From NCBI GenBank assembly GCA_033032175.1, contig CM065316.1, forward strand, positions 3,132,115 through 3,196,114: a DNA stretch of 64,000 nucleotides, written 5' to 3'. How positions within the stretch are numbered: position 1 is the first letter of the stretch; each line of letters opens with the position of its first letter. This DNA is from Saturnia japonica. Its lineage: Eukaryota > Arthropoda > Insecta > Lepidoptera > Saturniidae. Under the pieces are notes generated by a model that was not told where the DNA came from, made no database searches, and worked only from the letters and a program-made list of their open reading frames with translations. Position numbers and translations under genes: made by a program. Positions 55,766 to 64,000 of the stretch are shown piece by piece.

Positions 55766-56036
55766 AGCACCATTAGAATCGAGTGATATATTCAAAACGG
55801 CACACCGACACCAAGGGCACAGCACTAGCGAATATTTTGAATTTTTGAATTGTCGTTCGGAAATCGAATTTTCTGTGTGTAAATCGCGCGGCGCGTACGT
55901 CAGCCCATGTCAATGGTCCGGCCGGGCTGGTCGGGTCGGTTGTATTTTTGGAACACTGTTGCGTGGAACGGGATGCGCGCGCGCCGTCTACACTCTGACT
56001 AGCAGCCGACGACACTCCTTAAGACGGGAGATGTGA
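55766..56036 (-). promoter_or_regulatory. CpG-rich 5' UTR and promoter of the ZCCHC24-like gene
   Basis: A local GC and CpG peak directly upstream of exon 1 in the minus sense (GGCGCGCGCGCATCCC, GTACGCGCCGCGCG). An initiator-like TCAGAG puts a possible start at about 55996, a 5' UTR of about 230 bases. It contains a two-codon uORF (ATG at 55908) and a second upstream ATG at 55773 whose 32-codon frame overlaps the main start. No TATA box. Confidence 0.5.
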
Positions 56037-56760
56037 ATAATAGTGATGTTATTTTTCTTAAACATGGGTTATCGAAAATTATTGAAAACTTTTTTAAATG
56101 TATTTAAATTTACTAATTAATTAATTTGTCTTTTTATTAAAAGGATTTAGATGGAATTTCCCATTGGAAACATCTCAGGAATCATCCTATTTTAAAATCA
56201 CATATTTAACTCCCTTAAGGAAATGGATTTTTGAATATACATTTGTAGTACTCTTTTACATTATACAAGGAACTCTTGTGCAAACTTTATGCTTGTAGAC
56301 CTACCATTTTAAAGTATAAGGTGTGAGTAAGTCTCAAAAATATATTATCTATTAGATAATGTCAAAGATATAGAAGGTAAATCAATCTTTAAAGTCTTTT
56401 TCTAAGAACTTTTGTGTGGAAGTTTTTGAAAAAACCTCAACTCAAGTTCAAATGAATACACTAATGAACAGGTGACAGACGTTCATAATATTTCATTAGA
56501 AAAACAAAACTAACAATGTTTAAGTAGCTAACTGAATATATTTATTTATTTAATAAAAGCTGCGCTAACAGCGCTATGTAATGTGTAATACTTATTTTAT
56601 AATTTATATAATATATTTCATTCGTATAATGGATAAACGGACCTATTACTGTAGTTACCTAGATGGTCTAATTATTAAACATAAAAATCCGTTTATTTTA
56701 ATTAAACATTAAATTATTGTCCTTGTCATGTTAAGATAATAATGAATCGATATATCGTTT
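56037..56760. other. No gene recognised
   Basis: AT-rich sequence upstream of the ZCCHC24-like gene. Confidence 0.35.
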
Positions 56761-56777
56761 TTTTTTTAATTATCCAG

Positions 56778-56930
56778 GACAACACTAGTCGCAAACATGT
56801 GGGCGAGACCGACCGCGCCGCGTCGCGCCGGGTACTCAGGGGAGCTGGGAGAGCAATATTTCGGTTCACTCTAGTCTCTACACCACAAAACTGTAACAAC
56901 AGTAACAAACTGCGTATCGCCAAGTAATTT
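56778..56930 (+). other. Candidate orphan exon, plus strand
   Basis: A T-run and TTATCCAG|G (acceptor 56776-56777) precede 150 bases of GC-rich sequence unlike its flanks. One frame is open from the acceptor for about 49 codons (DNTSRKHVGETDRAASRR...). Another encodes MWARPTAPRRAGYSG and stops at 56872. A promoter-associated GC island of the neighbouring gene is an equal possibility. Confidence 0.25.
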
Positions 56931-57715
56931 AGTAAAGGTCATATAAAAAGAATCTTTGTTTCGATTGAACATAAATTATGTATAATTATTTTATACTAAT
57001 AGCAAATGCTCTGATAAATGCGATGACTACGGTCATTCAGTAATTAGGTTTACGGGATTGAACAAAGAATTATTTGTTATAGTAAGTATTTATAGAAACA
57101 CAGTTATGAAAATACAATAATACCACTGTTGTATTAATTTTATTAAGCGTAAAAAAAAAAGATTTTTATTCGTTCTGCGTTATATTTTGTTTATATAGGT
57201 ACATAAGTCAGTTATGAAGAAATAGCTCGTTATTTATTGGCATTAAATGTTGAAGCTTTTAAAAATAAAGGGTTGGTGAATTTTTAAGTCTAAGTCTGTA
57301 ATTGATGAAGTGAAAAGTTCTTTAGTACCGCTGTGATTTGAAACGCAATGTTGAATCGTATGAGAAACGCAATCAATAGACCGTACAAACGATCGTCATT
57401 GGCAATTGGAAGTGAATTACGAATTTGTCTTTTGTGAGCTCTCTATAGTGCCTATCGCTTATAAATACATATCAGTTAACTTTATATGCAGTGTAGGCAC
57501 TTAAACTGCCCAGCAATATCGCTAACAACTCACTCGAAATAAGGGTCACATTATAATGAATGATTTATTTTAAGCATTTTCAAGTGGCTCAAGTTTGAAT
57601 TGTTTTTGTTTTAGAAATATTTCTTAATACTCTCTTGTTTGTACACGGATAAGTGTTTTTACCAAGGTTTCGTGTAGTGCTCAATAATTTATTTCCTCAC
57701 ATACGTACATTTTCT
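56931..57715. other. No gene recognised
   Basis: AT-rich. Nothing supportable. Confidence 0.4.
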
Positions 57716-57721
57716 TAAACA

Positions 57722-58010
57722 TTTAGAACTAACCGTGCCCTCGGTTTCACCCGTGTCAAATTTGTTCTATCAAATCTCCACAGAATCGAAGCGAACTTAC
57801 AAATTTATGACACCTCTTATTAAATTTATAGCTATATCATATTTCTTCCAATTAGTTAAGAAATATTTTTGGATAAGTACAATGACTCTACTGTCTGATT
57901 ATTTATTACGTAAATCGTACTTTACGAGGTACGGGGTCAGGGAGTCCAATCCTGTAGGAATTGGTCGCAGTTTTTTCTAGATGATGGTCACTATTTACTA
58001 TCAGATGTTG
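57722..58010 (+). repeat. Family L tail
   Basis: Opens AACTAACCGTGCCCTCGGTTTCACCCGTGTCAAAT-like, shared with 34850 and 58607. Confidence 0.5.
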
Positions 58011-58044
58011 GTATCAAGATTCTTATTAAGGCAAGAAAATCCAT

Positions 58045-58260
58045 CGGCGGTCGCTACTGTCATGCCAGCCTGCACAAATTCTCTTCACGTTACGCTTAAA
58101 GGATCCGGTGTCGTAAGGAGAGAACACAATTGCCGGGAGAAGGTTCCAAAGCTTCACGGTACGACAAGATAAGTCATAGAGAACTTTGTTTATCATTGTC
58201 ATGTTAGTTACAGAATTTACAAAAATATGTTTGTGTAAAAGCATTTTGTTACATTCCACT
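58045..58260 (-). mobile_element. Non-LTR retrotransposon fragment (ORF2 C-terminal region)
   Basis: The minus strand encodes LSCRTVKLWNLLPAIVF followed by SFKRNVKRI, the RT-distal motif (T-V-x-LWN-x-LP ... FK-x-x-V) of jockey/CR1-like elements. Compatible with the part missing from family M copies, but not joined to one. Confidence 0.65.
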
Positions 58261-58604
58261 GAGTAATTCTTCCAAAAACGTTAGTCCGTGGAGGATTTTG
58301 TTACACAATGGAACGCTTAATTTTGGTAAACTTTTAAACAAATCCATCTATCAATATCTATTGGAATCAAAGTCACCAATCTTTCGATTATTACACGGAT
58401 AAGTTAAAAAACGTGTTATACGGTCATACAAAGTTATACTGTCTTTTGTCAACTAGTTTCGTCCGGTTAACGTCACCAGGTTTCGAGCCCATTCCCGCCA
58501 ATTAATGAGCATGATGCCAACCAATTGAGTTTATTACGCGTTAGTTGATTCACTTTATTCTCTGTTTTCATGTTACGTATTATGTTATGTGAGTTGTTAT
58601 TTAT

Positions 58605-58976
58605 AATGCACTAGTTGTGCCACACGGTTTCATTCGTGTTAAATTTCGAGAGCCTGAATTTCGTTAACTGCTTGGAGTTGAAAGTAGTTTGTTTGTTTGA
58701 ATTCTTCACTTGCTTTTTTGACGTTTTGGACGGTCGATTAATGTGTCGTCCTATTTTTCACGGCTTACCCAATGTTCGCTGCGTGCGACCTACCGTGGAA
58801 CGCGGCCCATAGTTTGGAGAAAGCTGCCCTAGAAAGTTCTAACAAGGGAATCTCCATCTTGTTAGGATACTGAAATTCATCATAAGACAGGACACTATAT
58901 TCACTTGATAATGGCAGTAATGGTCTTCATTAAAGAGGACTCGATGCCAAGTTAGAAAGAAGAAGAAGAATAAGCT
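58605..58976. repeat. Family L fragment and family A 3' end
   Basis: 58607-58660 opens CACTAGTTGTGCCACACGG. 58830-58976 is the 3' end of family A in the plus sense and ends in AGAAGAAGAAGAATAAG, the AAG tail. Confidence 0.65.
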
Positions 58977-59049
58977 ATACAATACAAAAATACTTTTTGA
59001 AATCAGACTGATGGCTCCGGAGATTAGCGAGTTCAAACAAATGATTTAT

Positions 59050-59255
59050 TTGCTTTCTCTTTGCCTCATCCCATAATTTGGGGTCGGCTTACCTCGTTCA
59101 TATGCACTAGGATATTTCGCTCTGTAAGTTGGGCTCGTTCCAAGTCGCGGGTTACTGTAGACCATCATGTCGCTTTCAGGACTTCTCATCACGTGGCCAC
59201 CCCAACGAAGCCTACTTTCTGTTAATTTGTCTGCGATGGTTGCAATTTTGATCTA
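59050..59255 (-). mobile_element. RTE-like non-LTR retrotransposon fragment
   Basis: The minus strand encodes IATIADKLTESRLRWGGHVM then RSPESDMMVYSNPR, the conserved end of many LINE ORF2 proteins (KL-x-E-x-RLRW-x-GHV-x-R). 5'-truncated. Confidence 0.6.
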
Positions 59256-59459
59256 TGCAATCTCTTTGCTTTATGTAATATACCAAACTACTGTTTTGGT
59301 TCGAAATATCGAAATTCAGTGGTCGCTACGTTATGTGTATGAAGTATAGATTTATAAATGCACTATATGGTATTATAGCAGGGGAGGGTAAAGTAGGTAC
59401 GGCCCAAGGGACAGCTTGCCCGGAAACCTCTCTTTTAATCGACGTCAACAAAAGACTTT

Positions 59460-60330
59460 ACTCAATTCGAATGTTTTTTTATGTATGTTCAGCCGTAACT
59501 TCTTGGAACCGATTTGGATGATTCTTTTTTTGTTGGATAGAGGATACCTCATGGGTGGTATTGGTTGTTATTGGGATTGAAGTTGGTTTTCTTTCTTTGT
59601 TAAAAATTATTATTGCTCATGCCTAGAAAACCATGGTAGTAATATTTACTAAGTTTGTAAATTAAATTTGAAACATTTCGAAACAAATTTATCTGTTTTT
59701 CTGACCCTATCTGATTTTTTTTTTATTTTACTGGTCCCTAATGAAAAAAGTTTACACACCTCTAATGTATAGAGAAAAGGCGAGCGGAGTTTATTACTCT
59801 ATCGTAAAAAGAAACTGATGAAGTAGTCTCACACAAAATATGTAAGTGCTTAACAGTAACCACTGTAATGTTTTTTTTTTCCAAATACCACCTCTTATCC
59901 ATCCACATTTTTCACATTGTCAGAGTCAGTAAAATATAAAAAAAGATAGTTTAAAAAAAAAATCTTTATACCCAAAACCCAAACACGTGTACCATTTTAG
60001 ATTCTTTCAACTTTACCTCTATTGTTTTCAAATCATTTTGACTTTTTTTTGTCCCGTTATAGCAACTTATGTCGTTTAAAGGTTATTTTCTACTTTGAAT
60101 GACTAATTATAATGACACGTAACAAGACAATTTTTAACAAAAAAGAAAAATAATTTCAATGATTTTGAAGAGTTCCCTGGTCTATCTTCGAAGTTTAAGA
60201 TCCAATGCCAATGAAATTAAAATAGTACCACTGTTGAGATATGGGATCCCCTATCCTAATCCGTTTATAAACAACGAAGTTACGGCTGAAAATATATTTA
60301 AAAAAAAAATACATATATTCGAATCAAGTA
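59460..60330. repeat. Family K copies with unassigned spacer
   Basis: 59460-59620 (plus) and 60125-60330 (minus) are K copies in opposite orientation. 59621-60124 is low-complexity AT sequence. Confidence 0.5.
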
Positions 60331-62319
60331 CCTACTTGTTTTACTAAAATGTATCTAAGTTTATTACCTGAATTAAGGGCAAATAGAAAAATAGATTTAT
60401 GTATTTTAGGTATTTGTCTTAATATTTATTCTTACTAATATTATAAAGCCAAAGAGAATGTTTTTTTGTTTTTAATTTGAACCAGTTTGAACGCATAAAT
60501 CTATAGAAATACCTACAAGTCAGATTAGAAAAAATCTTTTTGCATTTTACAGCGGAGATTAGCGCGTTCAAACAAACAAACAAACGTAGCTTGAGTTTCA
60601 TAATATTATTTTATGTATACCTATATATTATATCTCTATATTTATAGGTAAGTTTACAACGAGTACAGTGAAACCGTTTAAAGATGCATTCTGCCCAGAA
60701 AACTAAAGAAATTACCAAAAGATATAGTTGACAAGATTGAAAAAAAAGTAGAATCCAAAATAAAAAAAAATATACTTAAGCGCTTCTTTTTAAAGTAAAC
60801 ACAATTTAGTATAATTTAAGTATGTATTAATTTCTTAACTACTGAATATTGTTTATAATTTAAGATTAAGAGTTATGGATAAATGTATTTTTTTTAAATA
60901 AACAGATAATTTATTATTTATTTATCTATAAATAATTGATGAAATAATTTTTCAATATAAAACAAATTATTTTTAAGTTATTATTATTAAAAAGGAAACG
61001 AAACAACCCAACTGCAACAAAATCACATGACTAAAATACATAATATTTATTTCTATTTTTGCTCTTTATTTCATTACCAGACGTCATACTTAAATATCAT
61101 TCAGCCTATATCACTTCCACGATTAAGACGAATTTAACGACACCTCGTATGCTAAAATCCATCAAGCCGTTAAGTCTACAGAGCGTACCAAAGAAATAGA
61201 CTTACGTTATACGCTCGAAAAATATAACCCTCCTTTTTCGCAGTCGATTAATTTACCTACACATATAATAATTAAAAATATTATTTTAACAAAAAAAGTT
61301 ACTAAGACCTACTTTCAAAAATATGTACAATCGCACTGGTATTGCTAATTATTATTTTCTTATTATTAAAAAACGTAAAATTTGACAATAAAAATCTATT
61401 CTAAAACTGACAGTTTCTCTTTTTTGATACTGCGAATCCTGTATCTTTCTGTTCGTTACGAAACTATATTTTATAAAATTGTAAATAAAAATAGATTATT
61501 TTTGTTCATATAAAAAGACAATAAAAATAGTGTTTTTACCGAATATTGGATTACTTGGATATTCACGTAAGTTATTTGATAACAATTATTACTTTAAATG
61601 TGTATAAACGTCTGAATTCTGTTTTTCCTTTTATATTTTGTCCTTTACTTTTCGTAATTACTGAAAAATGTATTTGAAATCACACCGTGCTTTTATTATG
61701 TTGCATCGTTATGCAATATGTTATGTTATGTTATATAGGTCGTTACCTATATATAGGTAATAAACATATATAGGTACTTGCACGGGTCTCTTGTTTTACT
61801 TTGCGAGTAAGTATATACTTTTTTATTATCCCTAGAGCCATTATTTCATTGGATTTGTATAGGTTAGTCCCAGTCGGTTCTGGCTTTAATAGTTTAAAAT
61901 GAGTCCCATTGGCCTCTTTGTATTTTATCTGACGTTAAGTGAACTGTGAGCTATAAGGGTTTGCGCAGGCGAGGGATGTCTTCAGGGTACTTTTTTGTCC
62001 CTCAAAATAGATCGTTTAGAAGTAAATCTCACAACCCATACGACGGACAAAAGTACTGCGTACTAAACCGCGCAGCTTTATTAACTATCTATTTTCGACA
62101 GACAAAAAATACCCCAATGAATGTTCCTCGTCTACGCAGACCTTAATAAAGAACAGAAAACACGACAGTGATAACATCTAATTGTTTTAATGTTGCTGAA
62201 TTAGTTTCACTGGTTCTGTTCAATGTATTTATTTTATTACTGTTTAACCCCTACATGATAACGTAACGATAGGTATGAGGCCGTTATAAATTACGTCACG
62301 CAAAATTTTACCTCTTTAG
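60331..62319. other. No gene recognised
   Basis: 60429-60600 is a short family G-type fragment (ACTAATATTATAAAGCC ... ATTAGCGCGTTCAAACAAACAAAC). The remainder to 62319 is AT-rich and unassigned. Confidence 0.35.
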
Positions 62320-62400
62320 ATAGCTCGGGCTCATTGGAAGGACTCAAACTCACGTCGATCGACGTAGTGTCTGTACATGCTACCAATGACCCAACTGAAT
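62320..62400 (-). repeat. Family D SINE head fragment
   Basis: 'ctcattggaaggactcaaactcacgtcgatcgacg' in the inverse sense of the D head. Confidence 0.5.
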
Positions 62401-62526
62401 ACAGTTGAAGGAATTTAACACCGCCGTATTTTCTCTTATAAGAACAAGAGTTTCAGTAGGTATTCATATGTTCTTTTAGTGAGTTCAAATCGCACGCAAT
62501 ACATGCAACCTCAATCCCTCAATCTA

Positions 62527-63829
62527 CAAGGTGTCCAGAAAGGGTATCGGGTATTTGTTTTCGCGCCATATTCGAAACGGGGCGTCTAAAGGGTGCGGGG
62601 AGGGGTTCGTGGCGTCCGCCATTTTGTGGAGTTTTAGTCACGATGGAACAGTACTCGGGGACGCATCGCGCATTTTGCGTACGAGCGTATTATCGTAATG
62701 GTGATTCAATAGTGACAGCTCAACGTCTCTATCGTGCGGAATATCGTACACGCCACGCGCCAAGTGACGATAGCATTAGGAAATGGATCAGGATGTTCGA
62801 GAATACAGGTGCGACAGTTAAAATTCAAAACTCTGGTCGTCCTCGTTCAGTTCGCGATGAAGAAACAATTGAAGAAGTTGAGGCGTCGGTTCGTCAAAAT
62901 CTGTCTTTATCCATCCGAAAGCGAAGCCAAGCGTTGAACATCAAAAAATCGTCTTTACATTCGATTTTAAAGAAAGACTTACATCTAAAAGCCTATAAAA
63001 TTCAATTGGTTCAAGAATTGAAGGATACGGACTATGCTAATCGACTGAATTTTGCGAACGAAATGCTGCAGCGATTTAACAACTTTAACAACATACTGTT
63101 CAGTGACGAAGCAAATTTTCACCTGAATGGTCATGTTAATAAGCAGAATTGTCGGTACTGGGCAGTGGAGAATCCGAGACGAAAGCATGAACGACCCCTG
63201 CATAGCCCAAAGGTCGTTGTTTGGGCCGCTATGTCTGCTAAAGGCATAATTGGTCCTTATTTTCATGAAGATCAACGAGGCCGAGCAATTAATGTGAATA
63301 GTGACCGTTATTGCGATATGTTGCGAAATTTTTTGGTCCCAGAGTTGCAGGAGTTTGCAGGTTTCAACTCAAGAACGTGGTTCCAGCAAGATGGGGCCAC
63401 TTACCATACCTCAAATGACTCAATGGAAGTTGTTAACGAATTATTCCCTAATAAAGTCATTTCGCGAAGGGGTAACATCAACTGGCCTCCCAGAAGCCCC
63501 GACCTTAGCCCGCTTGACTATTTTGCATGGGGATACCTTAAAAGTAAGGTTTATCAAAACAATCCGACGAATCTAACCCAGTTAAAGCAAAACATCAGGT
63601 CAGAAATGACAGCAATATCGATAGCTATGTGTCAACGTGTTATCGCCAATCTTCGTTTCCGTTTAGAAGAGTGCCAGCAACGTAACGGTCATCATTTGGA
63701 TAACATCATCTTTTCCAAATAATTCTCCAATTCATATGCTAATAATAAACAATAAACTTTTTTATTGCATACTAATAATTTTTGTTTCATTGAACTTACA
63801 AATACCCGATACCCTTTCTGGACACCTTG
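62527..63829 (+). mobile_element. Intact DD41D mariner-like transposon (1303 bp)
   Basis: Perfect 32-bp terminal inverted repeats (62527-62558 and 63798-63829, beginning CAAGGTGTCCAGAAAGGG). TA target duplication at 62525-62526 and 63830-63831. One uninterrupted transposase ORF fills the element. No frameshift, stop or truncation is seen. Confidence 0.95.
62643..63722 (+). CDS. Tc1/mariner superfamily transposase, DD41D type (359 aa)
   Basis: A cut-and-paste DNA transposase acting in the nucleus on its own inverted repeats, inserting at TA. Two N-terminal helix-turn-helix regions (about 8-55 and 73-125) are separated by the GRPR hinge at 65-68. The catalytic domain has D155 (FSDEANFHL), D250 (FQQDGATYHT) and D292 (SPDLSPLDYF), with 41 residues between the last two. 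That spacing is reported for the rosa-type (DD41D) group of mariner relatives and differs from mariner (34) and most Tc1 elements. Normal length and all key residues are present, so probably functional or recently so. ATG 62643 is used because it begins the first helix region and follows the left inverted repeat by 84 bases. Confidence 0.93.
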   Translation: MEQYSGTHRAFCVRAYYRNGDSIVTAQRLYRAEYRTRHAPSDDSIRKWIRMFENTGATVKIQNSGRPRSVRDEETIEEVEASVRQNLSLSIRKRSQALNIKKSSLHSILKKDLHLKAYKIQLVQELKDTDYANRLNFANEMLQRFNNFNNILFSDEANFHLNGHVNKQNCRYWAVENPRRKHERPLHSPKVVVWAAMSAKGIIGPYFHEDQRGRAINVNSDRYCDMLRNFLVPELQEFAGFNSRTWFQQDGATYHTSNDSMEVVNELFPNKVISRRGNINWPPRSPDLSPLDYFAWGYLKSKVYQNNPTNLTQLKQNIRSEMTAISIAMCQRVIANLRFRLEECQQRNGHHLDNIIFSK

Positions 63830-63831
63830 TA

Positions 63832-64000
63832 TATCACAGGTAGTTAAAAGTATATTACGTTCAGGCGACTGTAGAAAATGCGTGAGCAAATGTTTCAAAG
63901 ACATGAAAAAGTGCGAACAATATTACGGAAATCTAGGCCTCACTCGTATTTACTAGAGTGACCAAAAGCAGATGCTAGGCAAAATACTTATATCGGGGAA
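63832..64000. other. No feature recognised
   Basis: Flank of the mariner insertion to the window end. Confidence 0.4.

Overview
This window looks like a stretch of AT-rich nuclear DNA from a moth or butterfly (Lepidoptera). That is an inference. It rests on tRNA-headed SINEs of lepidopteran type, several mariner/IS630 and hAT transposons, many 5'-truncated retroposon tails, long TE-filled introns, canonical GT-AG splice sites, and TATA plus initiator promoters. Most of the 64 kb is old repeat. Three host loci stand out.

(1) Left end, minus strand, 628-7869: the first four coding exons of an SLC22-type organic cation transporter. All introns are GT-AG with matching phases. The rest of the gene lies off the left edge. 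A decayed cecropia-type mariner sits in intron 2 and a decayed DD41D element in intron 1.

(2) Middle, plus strand, 15598-27567: a head-to-tail duplication of a ~6 kb unit. Each unit carries one complete small gene (TATA box, initiator, intronless 82-codon ORF, AATAAA) for a secreted peptide precursor that I do not recognise. The two proteins are identical. The duplication boundary shows 5-bp microhomology, and one copy carries a deletion with scrambled, locally templated filler.

(3) Right half, minus strand, 34686-55765: a four-exon gene spanning ~21 kb. It encodes a 194-residue ZCCHC24-like zinc protein, with a CCHC knuckle followed by several CxxC pairs. A CpG-rich promoter lies at about 55.8-56.0 kb, and there is a cluster of CRE-like sites in intron 1.

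Mobile elements: an apparently intact DD41D mariner with perfect 32-bp inverted repeats (62527-63829); a dead relative (5938-7246); a rearranged third relative with an internal inversion (47985-48521); a cecropia-type mariner (2977-4119); a hAT element that kept its BED finger and dimerisation domain but lost the middle (46571-47760); a 380-bp hAT MITE with an 8-bp target duplication (40857-41236); a foldback element (9435-9549); and a second MITE inside the duplicated unit. Recurrent families are lettered in the feature list: A (AAG-tailed), B (poly-A tailed), C and D (tRNA-headed SINEs), E to L (other dispersed tails), and M (jockey/CR1-like LINE 3' ends). Exon coordinates come from reading splice sites and protein similarity by eye. 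No alignment or database search was run.
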